DNA of 64,000 bases from CAWBJP01 sp963789165 (GTDB lineage: Bacteria; Actinomycetota; Acidimicrobiia; IMCC26256; BP-133): contig CAWBJP010000007.1 in assembly GCA_963789165.1 (NCBI GenBank), positions 1 through 64,000 on the forward strand. Direction: 5' to 3'. A program made the translations under genes and the position numbers. The notes under the pieces were generated by a model. It was not told where the DNA came from. It did not search any database and worked only from the letters and a program-made list of their open reading frames with translations. Shown here one piece after another: positions 44,569-53,805 of the stretch (position 1 is its first letter; each line of letters begins with the position of its first letter).

Positions 44569-45524
44569 GCGCCGGGAACCGGCGGGATGGGTTCGGGAAG
44601 CTGCCGGCTGGCGCCGGGGCCCTCCCCGTAGTGGCCCGCCTGGCCCCGGCCCAGCTCATCGAGAGCAAGGGCCAGGGCGGCCCGCCCCCGGGACTGCTCG
44701 AGGTCGTCGACCGTGGCCACCCGGGTGACGAGCGCCTGGTCGTCCCGGACGCCGGACACGATGGCACCCCGGGCCGGTCCCCGCTCGAACTCGGCGAAGA
44801 CCTCGCCCAGGGCCACCATGGCCCCGGCCACCTGGAGCGCCCGGATGAGCGGCAGCGACACCACGTCGGTCTTCAACTTGCCCTGACTCCCATCGATGAC
44901 GAGGACCCGGGAAGCGGGGACGGGGTACCGGGATGGATCGAAGTCGCCGGCCATGCCCTCGAAGGCGAGGAAGCCGGCCGTGCCCATCCCGGCCAGCACG
45001 TCCACCGAGCCCGTCTCGTTCCTCGCCGCTCCGGGGCCCATGGCCAGGCGCCGGCCCAGAGCTTCGATGGCGGACCGGCGCAGATCCGCCCCCTTCTGGA
45101 ACGGGTCGCCGAGCACGTCACCCAGCTTCACCTCGGCGCTGACGTCAGGAAGAGCGAGTGAGGGTTCCAGCCACACCACCCCGTCGAGGACTGCGCCGCC
45201 GGTGCGAAGCATGTCCGCCGTCTGGCGCACCGCGCCTTCGTCGACCCCCCGGACCGCCAAGACGGCCACCGGCACGCCCTTCAGGCGTTCGCCGACGAGG
45301 AGGGGCAGCGCCTGTTCGGAGTATCGCTCCAGTGCATCGAGCCGGGCCTTGAGGGCGACGTTCTCGTCGCGGGTCCGATCGGCCCGCTTCCCCACCGTGT
45401 CGATGCGGGTCTCGAGGCCATTCACGATGGCCCGATCGATGACGGTGGCACCCATCATCACCCCGAGGGCGAGAGCCAGGAACACCGCTACCAGCGAGAC
45501 CAGATGGAAACGGAAGTTGATCAA
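44565..45524 (-). CDS. mctB: MctB-like single-pass protein
   Basis: This 319-residue protein resembles MctB (Rv1698), linked to copper export or outer-membrane transport in mycobacteria. TTG 45,524 overlaps the SteA-like stop (TTGA). One helix near 5-25 (FHLVSLVAVFLALALGVMMG) is followed by a coiled-coil (VGKRADRTRDENVALKARLD) and a soluble domain (VLAVRGVDEGAVRQTADMLR, FLAFEGMAGDFDPSRYPVPA). It is placed between SteA-like and MurJ. Copper binding is not evident. Confidence 0.8.
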   Translation of the reverse strand: MINFRFHLVSLVAVFLALALGVMMGATVIDRAIVNGLETRIDTVGKRADRTRDENVALKARLDALERYSEQALPLLVGERLKGVPVAVLAVRGVDEGAVRQTADMLRTGGAVLDGVVWLEPSLALPDVSAEVKLGDVLGDPFQKGADLRRSAIEALGRRLAMGPGAARNETGSVDVLAGMGTAGFLAFEGMAGDFDPSRYPVPASRVLVIDGSQGKLKTDVVSLPLIRALQVAGAMVALGEVFAEFERGPARGAIVSGVRDDQALVTRVATVDDLEQSRGRAALALALDELGRGQAGHYGEGPGASRQLPEPIPPVPGA

Positions 45525-46686
45525 CCGCCCACAGTGTCTACCAGAGACAGCCAGGCGTCGCGCATCACCACCCAGGCCCCCTGCCAGAACACGTGGAGCG
45601 GCTCGGACACGACGGTGACGGAGATCATGGCCAGCAGCGCCGCCGCCACCAGCAGGGCGAGGTCCCGTCGTCGCAGGCGGGACTCGTAGAGGCGGCTGAC
45701 CCCTTTGGCGTCGACCAGCAAGGGTCCTAGGCGCAGCCGGGTGAGGAAGGTTGACGCCATGCCGGCTCGGCCCTTGTCGAGGAACTCGACCATGCTGGCG
45801 TGGGTGCCGACGGCCACGATGAGGGCGGCGCCGGCCTCGGCGGCCAGGAGCATGGCGACGTCCTCGCTGGTGCCCTCGGCCACGAACTCGGCGTACGGGG
45901 CGCCCCACTCGAGGAGGGCTTCGCGCCCGGGGCGCGCCCGTCGGGATGGACGTGGTGGACGAGCTCGGCCCCGCAGGCCAGGGCGCTCTCGGAGACGGAG
46001 TCGAAGTCGCCCACGATCACGTCGGGCACGAGGCCCCGCTCCAGGAGGGCGTCGGCGCCCCCGTCCACCGCCACCAGCACGGGGGTGAACTCGCGGATGT
46101 AGGAGCGGAGGTGGTCCAGGTCGGACCGGTAGTCATGACCCCGCACCACCACCAGCACGTGGCGGCCCCGGAAGTCGCAGTGGAGATCGGGCAGGTCCAG
46201 GGGGGCGAAGGTGAACTGGGCCTCTTTCTTGATGTACTCCAGCGTGTTGGTGGCGAACGCCTCCAGCTCCACGCCGATGGCGGCCCGGGCCAGGACCAGG
46301 CGGGCCTCCAGGTCGGAGGCGTCCTGGAGCTCGCCCCGGCCCAGCAGCTCGTCGTCCCGCCACAACTCGTCGCCCACCAGCCGCAGGTCGTCCCCCTCGC
46401 CCACGACGTCGAGCAGGGCGGAGCCCATCCCGTCGAGGAGGGGGATGCCCGCCTCCACGATCAGGGAGGGCCCGGAGTTGGGATAGCGGCCGGTGAAGGA
46501 GGCGGCCGCGTTGACCACGGCCGCCACCCCGACCCGGATGAGACCCTCGGCCGCCACCCGGTCGAGGTCGGCGTGGTCGATGACGGCGACCTCGCCGGGC
46601 CGGGCCCGCTTGATCAGGTCCTTGGTACGCCGGTCCACCCGGGCGGGGCCGGCGGCCGTTGTGGTGCGTTGGCGCTCGAGGGGCAT
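45521..46686 (-). CDS. SteA-like (thiamin-pyrophosphokinase-fold) membrane protein, one frameshift
   Basis: This protein of about 388 residues is homologous to SteA/Rv1697, which assists septal peptidoglycan hydrolysis. It shows DLIKRARPGEVAVIDHADLD, VNAAASFTGRYPNSGP, VLVVVRGHDYRSDLDHLRSY and VDGGADALLERGLVPDVIVG (the TPP-kinase-like core with its Asp). After a break near 45,926 it continues EALLEWGAPYAEFVAEGTSE, TFLTRLRLGPLLVDAKGVSR and a C-terminal TM helix. The break is one missing C in a GC run. The gene starts at ATG 46,686 and follows nadK directly. Confidence 0.8.
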
Positions 46687-46702
46687 GCGTCGTTCCTTGT
46701 GG

Positions 46703-47560
46703 TCAGCGGTCGGCCAAGCCGAACTTGGTCTTGAGGAGTTGGTGGAAGTCACGGGGGGTGAAGTTGATGAGGCGGGCGGGGGTCGGCCCCTCCCTGCATA
46801 TGACCACATCTCCGGGCGAGAGGTTGCCTACTTCCCGGCCGTCGAGCACGAGGCCGACCGGCGCGGGCCCGGTGACCTCGAAGGAGAGGGTCTCGTCGGC
46901 GCTGAGCACCAGGGGGTGGTCAAAGAGCATATGGGGGGAGACGGGGGTGAGGAGAAGGCAGCGGTGGCCGGGGGACACGATGGGGCCGCGCGCCGAGAAG
47001 TTGTAGGCGGTGGAACCCGTCGGTGTGGCCACGATCACCCCGTCCGCCGCGTAGGTGGTGAAGAACTTCCCATTCACGGAGACGGCTAATCGCACCAGAT
47101 GTCCGCTTGACACCTTTTCCAGGACGGCCTCGTTCAGCGCCAGCCGGGTTCCGGCGGCCGGCCCCTCGGAGGTGACCGTGACGGAGAGCACCATCCGCTC
47201 TGACACGAGGTAGTCCCCGGCCAGGACCCGCTCCAGGCCCCACTCCAGCTGTTCGGGGTCGATCTCGGTGAGGAAGCCCAGGTGGCCCATGTTGACGCCC
47301 AGGACCGGGACACCCTCGGCGCCCACCAGGTCGATCGTCCGGAGCATCGTGCCGTCGCCCCCGAGCGACACGGCGAAGGTGAGCCCGGAGGCGAACGGGC
47401 CGGGGGCGACGAAGCGTTCCAATCCGCTGGCGGCGGCGTCGGCAGCCTGCACCCGCACGCCCGCCCCGGCGCGTTCGAGCCACTCGGCGGCCCGCTCGGC
47501 CACCGCCTTGGCCCGGGCGTGGTGGGGCACGAGGCCGACGACCGTCCCGCCGGTCATCAT
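46703..47560 (-). CDS. nadK: NAD kinase
   Basis: NAD kinase makes NADP from NAD and ATP or polyphosphate. This 285-residue protein has the invariant GGDGT (SLGGDGTMLRTIDLVG), the NE motif (LALNEAVLEK) and VATPTGSTAYNFSARGPIV, which bind the substrates. The Met1/Met2 pair leaves the start slightly uncertain. It overlaps tlyA. In mycobacteria recN lies between nadK and the SteA-like gene; here it is missing. Confidence 0.9.
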   Translation of the reverse strand: MMTGGTVVGLVPHHARAKAVAERAAEWLERAGAGVRVQAADAAASGLERFVAPGPFASGLTFAVSLGGDGTMLRTIDLVGAEGVPVLGVNMGHLGFLTEIDPEQLEWGLERVLAGDYLVSERMVLSVTVTSEGPAAGTRLALNEAVLEKVSSGHLVRLAVSVNGKFFTTYAADGVIVATPTGSTAYNFSARGPIVSPGHRCLLLTPVSPHMLFDHPLVLSADETLSFEVTGPAPVGLVLDGREVGNLSPGDVVICREGPTPARLINFTPRDFHQLLKTKFGLADR

Positions 47561-48360
47561 CAGAGCCTCGCCTGGCCAGCCGCCACGGCCGCGTCGATTT
47601 CGTCGGGGCCGACGGCGGCCCCGGTTCCGGGCCGGAAATGACCGAGGAACTCCACATTGCCCGTCGCGCCCCGCAGGGGAGATGCCATCACCGCGACCAT
47701 GATGAGGCCTGCGGAGGCCAGAGCGTCGGACACTGTGGCCAGCACGCGGCGGTGGACAGCCGGATCGGAGACGATGCCGCCCCGTCCGACCTCAGCCCGA
47801 CCCGCCTCGAACTGGGGCTTGACCAGGAAAACGGCCTCGGAACTCACACCGGCGGCCAGGATCCCGCCCAGAGCGGGGGCCACCACGCCGAGCGAGATGA
47901 AGGACAGGTCGGCGACGGCCACTTCGACCGGCCCGCCGATGTCGTCGGGGGTGAGGCTCCGGACGTTGGTGCCCTCCAGGACCTGCACCCGGGGGTCGGT
48001 ACGCAGCGACCACGCCAGCTGGCCCCGGCCGACATCCACGGCGACGACCCGGGCTGCGCCCCGCTGGAGCAGACAGTCGGTGAAGCCACCGGTGGAGGCC
48101 CCGGCATCGAGGGCCCGACGGCCGGCCACCTCGACGCCGAAGCGCTCGAGGGCGGCATCGAGCTTGTCCCCGCCCCGCGAGACGAAGCGGGGGGGCGGTC
48201 CGGCCAGGTGGATGGGTTCACCTGCGTCGACCAGCCGCGAGGGTCGATCGGCCAGGGTGCCCGATACGAGCACCCTCCCGGCGTCGATGGCCTGCTGAGC
48301 GCGGGCCCGGCTCTCCACCAGCCCTCGACGCACCAGCTCGGTGTCAAGCCGGCGTCGCAC
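47560..48360 (-). CDS. tlyA: TlyA-family 2'-O-methyltransferase
   Basis: TlyA methylates C1409 (16S) and C1920 (23S) rRNA. This 266-residue protein starts at GTG 48,360 with an N-terminal S4 RNA-binding domain (LDTELVRRGLVESRARAQQA, VSGTLADRPSRLVDAG). The FtsJ-like methyltransferase follows: LDAGASTGGFTDCLLQRGA (SAM site), VAVADLSFISLGVVAPAL and LVKPQFEAGRAEVGRGGIV. The catalytic K-D-K-E pattern is compatible. It is the first gene of the nadK operon. Confidence 0.9.
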   Translation of the reverse strand: MRRRLDTELVRRGLVESRARAQQAIDAGRVLVSGTLADRPSRLVDAGEPIHLAGPPPRFVSRGGDKLDAALERFGVEVAGRRALDAGASTGGFTDCLLQRGAARVVAVDVGRGQLAWSLRTDPRVQVLEGTNVRSLTPDDIGGPVEVAVADLSFISLGVVAPALGGILAAGVSSEAVFLVKPQFEAGRAEVGRGGIVSDPAVHRRVLATVSDALASAGLIMVAVMASPLRGATGNVEFLGHFRPGTGAAVGPDEIDAAVAAGQARL

Positions 48361-48441
48361 CGCGACCCTGCCCGATGGTCAATCCTCCACGTAAGGCGCT
48401 CTGATCGAGGAGGCTACCAGGGGCACTAACGTCGCCCGGAC

Positions 48442-49209
48442 ATGGTCATCCCCCTGCGTGACGACAACCCGACGAACACCAGACCGGTCGTGACCCTCGG
48501 CCTCATCGTCGCCTGTGTGGTGATCTACTTCGCCTTCCAGCCCCAGGACCAGGACGCCAGCGAGCGCTTCCTCTACGAGTACGCCGCCATCCCCTGTGAG
48601 GTGACCCACGGCGGGCCACTCTCCGAGAAGCTCGTCGTCGAATGCGAGAACGCCCCCATCCAAGCCGCGGACGACACCCCGCTGTTCCCCGAGAAGCATC
48701 CATACCTGTCCGTGCTCTTCTCGATGTTCTTCCACGGATCGATCCTGCACCTGGCCGGCAACATGCTTTTCCTGTGGATCTTCGGGAACAACATCGAGGA
48801 CCGCCTGGGCAAGGTCCCCTACCTCGTCTTCTACCTGGTGACGGGGTTCGTGGCCGCCGCCGCCCACATCCTGACCGAGCCGGATTCCATCATCCCCGTG
48901 GTCGGAGCCTCGGGCGCCATTGCCGGCGTGATGGGGGCCTATCTGGTCTTCTTCCCCCGGGCTCGGGTCCTCACCATCCTCCCCCTGTTCATCTTCATCC
49001 AGTTCGTCTACCTGCCCGCCTACCTGGTGCTCATCATCTGGTTCGGACTCCAGTTCCTCACCAACGTGGACTCCGGAGTGGCGGTGATGGCCCACATCGG
49101 AGGCTTCGTCTCCGGCGCGGCCATCGGCCTCGTCCTGCGGACGTTCATCGGCACGACCGCCCGCCGCCCTCCCCCCGACATCAGTTTCGGAGGGAATCCC
49201 TACCGCTGA
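48442..49209 (+). CDS. Rhomboid-family intramembrane serine protease
   Basis: This 255-residue rhomboid has about six TM helices and the active-site GASGAIAG (catalytic Ser near residue 157). The catalytic His is in MAHIGGFVSG. The first loop contains the FSMFFHGSILHLAGNMLFLW segment with two conserved His and Asn. Substrates are unknown. It is divergent from tlyA, with an 81-bp gap. TAACGT lies 11 bp before the ATG, so the transcript may be nearly leaderless. Confidence 0.88.
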   Translation: MVIPLRDDNPTNTRPVVTLGLIVACVVIYFAFQPQDQDASERFLYEYAAIPCEVTHGGPLSEKLVVECENAPIQAADDTPLFPEKHPYLSVLFSMFFHGSILHLAGNMLFLWIFGNNIEDRLGKVPYLVFYLVTGFVAAAAHILTEPDSIIPVVGASGAIAGVMGAYLVFFPRARVLTILPLFIFIQFVYLPAYLVLIIWFGLQFLTNVDSGVAVMAHIGGFVSGAAIGLVLRTFIGTTARRPPPDISFGGNPYR

Positions 49210-49991
49210 GCCTCTCCGGGTAGGAGCGCCGCCAGCAGCGGGTCGACCAGTTCGGCCAGGCTGGAGGCCGCCCACTGGGCGCTGTGATCGGTGGGCTCAT
49301 CGGAGGAGGTGGTGGCCTCCGAGACCACCAGGGCGAAGGGCCAACCGAGGGCGGTGGCGAGCGCCCCGTCAATGGACGGGCGGTCACCGACCATCACGCC
49401 GTGCGGACCGAAGCGGTGCCGGACCAGGGCGACGGTCGCGGGTTCCGGCTTCCCCGCCACCTCCGGCCTCGCCCCCGAGGCGGTGGCCACGGCCGCCACC
49501 AGGGAGCCGTTGCCGGGCAGCAGCCCCTCGGGGCCGGGAAAGGTGGGATCGAGGTTGGTGGCCATGAAGCGGGCCCCGGCCCGCACGGCCGCGGAGGCCC
49601 GGGCCAGCCGGGCGAAATCGAAGTCCTGGTGCCACCCCACGACCACCGCCTCACACGGACCTTCCGACACCACCTCGAACCTCTGGCTCTCCAGCGCTTC
49701 CACCACCCCCGGGCCGGCACAGGCCAGCACCCGTGCCCCGGACGGGAGGTCCTCGGCCAGCAGCAGAGCGGCAGCCGTAGCGCTGGTCAGCAGCTCTTCA
49801 GGGGCGGCCCGGATCCCGACGTGTTCCAGCCGGCGCAGATACTCCCCGATGGTCAGGCTGGAGTTGTTGGTGAGAAAGCCGACGGCCAGGCCGGCGGCGC
49901 GGAGCCGGGCCACGGCCACGTCGGCACCGGGCAACGCGACTCCGGCCAGCCACACCACGCCGTCGAGGTCACAGAGGACGGCGGGCGCCAC
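49200..49991 (-). CDS. HAD-superfamily phosphatase (NagD-like)
   Basis: This HAD hydrolase of about 263 residues starts at GTG 49,991. The nucleophile block is VLCDLDGVVWLAGVALPG, then GFLTNNSSLTIGEYLRRL (motif II) and PATVALVRHRFGPHGVMVGD (motif IV). It matches the NagD/p-nitrophenylphosphatase type. It may dephosphorylate a sugar- or nucleotide-phosphate. It lies in the position of Rv1692 of the tlyA neighbourhood, 5 bp after a TPR gene. Confidence 0.85.
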   Translation of the reverse strand: MAPAVLCDLDGVVWLAGVALPGADVAVARLRAAGLAVGFLTNNSSLTIGEYLRRLEHVGIRAAPEELLTSATAAALLLAEDLPSGARVLACAGPGVVEALESQRFEVVSEGPCEAVVVGWHQDFDFARLARASAAVRAGARFMATNLDPTFPGPEGLLPGNGSLVAAVATASGARPEVAGKPEPATVALVRHRFGPHGVMVGDRPSIDGALATALGWPFALVVSEATTSSDEPTDHSAQWAASSLAELVDPLLAALLPGEAQR

Positions 49992-49996
49992 GCGGT

Positions 49997-50413
49997 TCAG
50001 GCGCTCGCCTGGCGGAGGGCGGCCTGGTACTCCTCGGCGTCGGGCCGCATGATCGTGGCCAGCTTCAGATGGCCCCGGGCTGCGTCCCGCTCCCCCTGAC
50101 GAAGGAGGCACATCCCTAATCCGAAGTGGGCGTAGTCGTTGACCGGGTCGAGCTCGACGACCTTCTGGAATTCCTCCCGGGCGGAGTCGATCCGTCCGCT
50201 GCGGAAGTAGGCCCGGGCCAGCGCCTCCCGGATCGACCCCTTGTCGGGCTCCAGCTCCCGGGCTCGTTCCAGGGCGATGATGGCGGCGTGGACATTTCCG
50301 CTTTCAAGCAACCGGCTTCCCTCCTGGAAGCGGGTGTAAGCCTCGCCGCCATCCTCCGAATCCCAATTGGGTCCTGTGCTAGAACCGTTGCCTTCGCCTG
50401 CTCGGGGAGCCAT
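49997..50413 (-). CDS. TPR-repeat protein
   Basis: This 138-residue protein has three tetratricopeptide units (YTRFQEGSRLLESGNVHAAI, IREALARAYFRSGRIDSARE, AHFGLGMCLLRQGERDAARG). The N-terminal 24 residues are low-complexity. It matches the position of Rv1691. Its ATG overlaps the divergent DUF1015 ATG (CATG at 50,411-50,414), an extreme overlap of opposite-strand start codons; neither can have a normal leader of its own. Confidence 0.75.
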   Translation of the reverse strand: MAPRAGEGNGSSTGPNWDSEDGGEAYTRFQEGSRLLESGNVHAAIIALERARELEPDKGSIREALARAYFRSGRIDSAREEFQKVVELDPVNDYAHFGLGMCLLRQGERDAARGHLKLATIMRPDAEEYQAALRQASA

Positions 50414-51723
50414 GGTGCCCGACTTCTTTCCTTTTTCCGGGGTCCGTTACCGGCCTGACGCCGCTGCCGCCCGCCTCGAGGACCTCACCGCTCCGCCCTA
50501 CGACGTGATCGACGCCGAGGCATGGGCCCGCCTCGAGGCGGCGCATCCGATGAACGCCGTGCACCTCATTCTTCCACGTGACCAGGAACCGGGGGATCGC
50601 TACCAGCGGGCCGCCCGCCGCCTCCGCGACTGGCAGGAGCAAGGCGTCCTGGAGGCGGACCCGCCCCGCCTGTACCTGTACCGCATGGCCTTCACCGGCG
50701 AGGGCGGGGAGCCGCGGGTGACCACGGGGGTGGTGGGCGCGCTCGCCCTGTCCCCGCCCGGTCAGGGTGACGTGCTGCCCCACGAGCGCACCATGTCAAA
50801 GCCCCGGGGCGACAGGCTCGAGCTGCTGCGGGCCACCCGGGCCAACTTGGACCCGGTCTGGCTCCTCTCGATGGCGCCCGGCCTCTCCGATCTCCTGGTG
50901 CTGGGCGACGATCAGGCCCCGGCGACGGTCCAGGCCAGGGCAGGCAGCTGCATCGATGCGGACGGGGTGGAGCACTGCCTGGTTCCTCTTCCCGACGACG
51001 TCTCCGCCCGGGTGAGCGAGATCGTGGCTTCGGCGCCCGTGGTCATCGCCGACGGCCACCACCGGTACGAGACGGCCCTGGCCTTCTCGGAGGAAGAGGA
51101 CGTGAGGCCCGGCGTGGTGCCGGGAGGCGGGGCAGGGGCCCCCGCCGACGCCGCGATGAGCCGCCAGGCGAAGAGCCATGTACACAGCATCCTGGCCCTG
51201 GTGGTCGAGCTCGTTCCCGACCAGCTCTCCGTGCGTCCCATCCACCGGCTGCTCATGGGCGCCGGTCCGGACCTGCGGGGCCGCCTGACCCAGGTCGCCA
51301 CGCTCACGCCTGCCGGCGCCAGCACCCCTGAGGCGGTGCGGGCGCTCCAGGCCCGCATGGAGGCTGAAGGGGCCATGGGCCTGGTGGACAGCGAGGGCCT
51401 GGCGCTGCTCATCCTGCGCCTCGACGTGCTGGCGGCCGAGCTGGAACGCCTGCCGGCCCCGCTGCGGGAGGTGGACTCCGCCCGTCTGGAGGTCGCTCTC
51501 GGCTCTCTGGGCATCCCCGGAGGAGCTCGACTTCCATGCCGATCCGGCGGTGATCGCCGCCGAGGTGGCCAAGGGGACGGCCGATGCCGGCGTCTTCCTG
51601 CGGCCGGTGTCCGTTCCCCAGATCCAGGCTGTGGCCGACGCCGGGGAGCGCATGCCCGAGAAGACGACCTACTTCTCGCCCAAGCCCCTCACCGGGATGA
51701 TCTTCCGCCTCCTCGACGACTGA
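50412..51723 (+). CDS. DUF1015-family protein with an inserted repeat and one frameshift
   Basis: This is a DUF1015 protein, a family often annotated as a SpoU-like or HPr-related protein of unknown role. Family blocks are VPDFFPFSGVRYRPDAAAAR, LTAPPYDVIDAEAW, DVLPHERTMSKPRGDRLELL, ADGHHRYETALAFSEE and TYFSPKPLTGMIFRLLDD. A dispersed 53-bp element is inserted in frame after the GHHRYETAL block (residues about 238-256), adding a peptide with AMSRQAKSH. One extra G near 51,519 (in CCCCGGAGGAGC) shifts the frame. After correction the protein is about 437 residues. Confidence 0.75.
51127..51179 (+). repeat. Dispersed 53-bp repeat, copy 2, inside the DUF1015 gene
   Basis: This copy differs from the lipS2 copy (28,981-29,033) at about 6 of 53 positions and ends in the same GCCAT. 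It is read in the same frame. It interrupts a loop of the DUF1015 protein in frame. It begins GGGGCAGGGGCCCCC, a GC palindrome-like head. Confidence 0.75.
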
Positions 51724-51754
51724 CGGGTACCTCGGAGGTCCACCACCGGAAGGC

Positions 51755-52279
51755 TCAGGCCCGCTTGCCCCGGCTGCTCTCGGGCTCGTCCGCCAGGCTG
51801 ACCTCGCGGGTGACGTTGTGGCAGGTGCGGCAAGGCGCCAGCCCCGCCGCCCGGGCCGCTTCCTCGGTCATCGACTTGAGGCCGTCACGGCCCTCCACCA
51901 GCCGGCAGCCCATGCGGTGGTAGGCGTTGGGCCCGGCCACCACCATCGCCCCCGCGTCTTCGGGGACACCCCGAGCCCCGGGCGGCTCGGCGCCGTTGCC
52001 GCTCGGGTTGGGTGTCATCCGATCCAGGATCTTCCGGAGCTCGGTCAGGTTGGCCTCCAGCTGCACCCGGTCGGCCCGGGCACTCTGCAGCACGAAAAGC
52101 CCCACCCCGATGGTCACCAGCGCCAGTCCGGCGATGCCTCCCGAGAGAAGGTACGGGAACTGTTGGCGGATGTCGTTGTAGCTGGCGGCGCCGTTCCAGC
52201 CCGTCCAGATGAGGATCAGACCGGCCAGGCAGAACAGCAACCCCAGTTGGCCGCCCAACTTGTTCAGCCGCAACTTCAT
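51755..52279 (-). CDS. Two-TM protein with a Cys-rich tail
   Basis: This 174-residue protein has helices at about 9-28 and 43-65, then a coiled-coil-like stretch (ADRVQLEANLTELRKILDRM). The C-terminal tail has AYHRMGCRLVEGRDG and APCRTCHN, a H-x3-C ... C-x2-C pattern like the Ada-type metal domain. The codons for EPPGARGVPEDAGA overlap the dispersed 24-bp repeat at 51,960-51,983. It follows livF by 17 bp on the same strand, so it may belong to that operon. Function unknown. Confidence 0.6.
   Translation of the reverse strand: MKLRLNKLGGQLGLLFCLAGLILIWTGWNGAASYNDIRQQFPYLLSGGIAGLALVTIGVGLFVLQSARADRVQLEANLTELRKILDRMTPNPSGNGAEPPGARGVPEDAGAMVVAGPNAYHRMGCRLVEGRDGLKSMTEEAARAAGLAPCRTCHNVTREVSLADEPESSRGKRA
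51960..51983 (+). repeat. Dispersed 24-bp GC repeat, copy 2
   Basis: Identical over 24 bp to the copy at 23,924-23,947. Here it lies inside the linker of the two-TM protein, read from the other strand. Confidence 0.6.
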
Positions 52280-52296
52280 GCCATCACTTCCTTTTC

Positions 52297-53008
52297 TTAG
52301 GCGGGCGTGCCGAGGTAGGTCTCCCGGAGGCTGGCGGAGTGGATCTCTTCGCCTGAGCCCTGGTACACCAGCGTGCCCTTCTCCATGATGAGCGCCCGAT
52401 CGGCATGGGGCAGCACGCCGATGTTCTGCTCGACCAGAACCACCGTGACCCCATCGGCGTTGATGCGGTCCATGACCGAGAACACCGTCTTCGTCAGGGC
52501 GGGCGAGAGGCCGAGCGACGCCTCGTCCACCAGCAGCAGGCGGGGTCGGGACATCAGGCCCCGGCCGATGGCCAGCATCTGTTGCTCGCCTCCCGAAAGC
52601 GTGCCGGCGAGTTGCGCGGCCCGCTCGGCCAGCCGGGGGAAGTAGTCAAAGACGAGGTCCCGGGCCTCGTCGACCTCCTTGGTCCGCTTCCGCCGCGTCC
52701 AGGCCCCGAGGCGCAGGTTGTTGGCCACCGACAGCGCCGGGAAAGACGCGGCGCCCTTCGGGCACCAGGGCGATACCCATCGCCACCCGCTCGGCCGCCG
52801 ATTTGGAGGTGATGTCCTCCCCGTCGAAGCGGATCGACCCCCCGTCGGGGCGCAACAGGCCGGCGATGCTGGCCACCGTGGTGGTCTTGCCCGCCCCGTT
52901 GAGCCCGAAGAGAACAGCCCGCTCGCCCTGCTCGACCACGAAGGAGATCCCCATGAGGACCGGGAACCCGTAGCCGACCTGGAGACGTTCGACCTCGAGC
53001 AGGCTCAT
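52297..53008 (-). CDS. livF: Branched-chain amino acid-type ABC ATPase LivF, one frameshift
   Basis: This is the second ATPase of a LivGF-type importer. It starts MSLLEVERLQVGYGF. Walker A is LFGLNGAGKTTTVASIAG, the signature LSGGEQQMLAIGRGLM, Walker B LLLVDEASLGLSP and the H-loop VVLVEQNIGVLPHADRALIM. One extra base near 52,741 shifts the frame between ALVPEGRRVFP and VANNLRLGAWTRR. It ends with LRETYLGTPA, the usual LivF end. Confidence 0.85.
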
Positions 53009-53805
53009 GTGTCGGCTCCCGACTCCACCAGGCCCTCGACCTCGGCTTCCTCCCCCAGGTAGGCGCGGACCACCTCGGGGTGGGACCGCACCTCCTCGGG
53101 CGTGCCCTCGGCCAGCATCTCTCCGAAGTTCAGGCAGTAGACGTAGTCGCACACCTGGGCCACCAGCGGCACGTGGTGTTCGATCATGACCACGGTCAAC
53201 TCGAAGGTCTGTCGCAGCTCGAGCAGGGTGCCCCCGAAGTCGTGGGCCTCCTCGGGGCCCATCCCCGAGGTGGGCTCGTCGAGCAGCAGCAGGTCAGGGT
53301 CGGTGGCCAGCACCACCGCCACCTCGACCCGCTTGAGCATGCCGTAGGGCAGGCCGGCGACCCGGGTGTCGAGCAGGGGCGTGAGCCCCATGATGTCGGC
53401 CAGGGCCTCGGCCCGGGCTCCCAGCTCCCGCTCGGCGGCGAAGGTGTGGGGCGCGCCCAGCATGCCGGCCACGACCGAGTACCCCGCCTCCAGGTGTTGG
53501 GCGGTGAGCAGGTTCTCGCGCACGGTCGAGCCCTTGACCAGGCCGACATTCTGGAAGGTGCGGCCCATCCCCATGGCGGCCCGCTCGTGCACCTCGAGGC
53601 GGGTGACGTCCACGCCCTTGAACCAGACGCTGCCCTGATCCGGACGGTAGAAGCCGGTGATGAGGTTGAACAGCGTCGTCTTGCCCGCCCCGTTGGGACC
53701 GATGACGCCGACGATCTCCCATTCCCCGGCGTCCAGGCTCACGTCCAGGTTGGCCTGGACCCCGCCGAAGGCGATGGAGCAGTTACGGGCCTCAAGCACG
53801 GACAT
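53005..53805 (-). CDS. livG: Branched-chain amino acid-type ABC ATPase LivG
   Basis: This 266-residue ATPase has Walker A VIGPNGAGKTTLFNLITG, then GMGRTFQNVGLVKGSTVREN (LivG-type). The signature region is LADIMGLTPLLDTRVAGLPY with LPYGMLKRVEVAVVLATDPD in place of LSGGQ, and Walker B is LLLDEPTSGMGPEEAHD. The H-loop His is in VVMIEHHVPLVAQVC. The altered signature (LPYGMLK) is common in LivG. It overlaps livM by 14 bp. Confidence 0.88.
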   Translation of the reverse strand: MSVLEARNCSIAFGGVQANLDVSLDAGEWEIVGVIGPNGAGKTTLFNLITGFYRPDQGSVWFKGVDVTRLEVHERAAMGMGRTFQNVGLVKGSTVRENLLTAQHLEAGYSVVAGMLGAPHTFAAERELGARAEALADIMGLTPLLDTRVAGLPYGMLKRVEVAVVLATDPDLLLLDEPTSGMGPEEAHDFGGTLLELRQTFELTVVMIEHHVPLVAQVCDYVYCLNFGEMLAEGTPEEVRSHPEVVRAYLGEEAEVEGLVESGADT

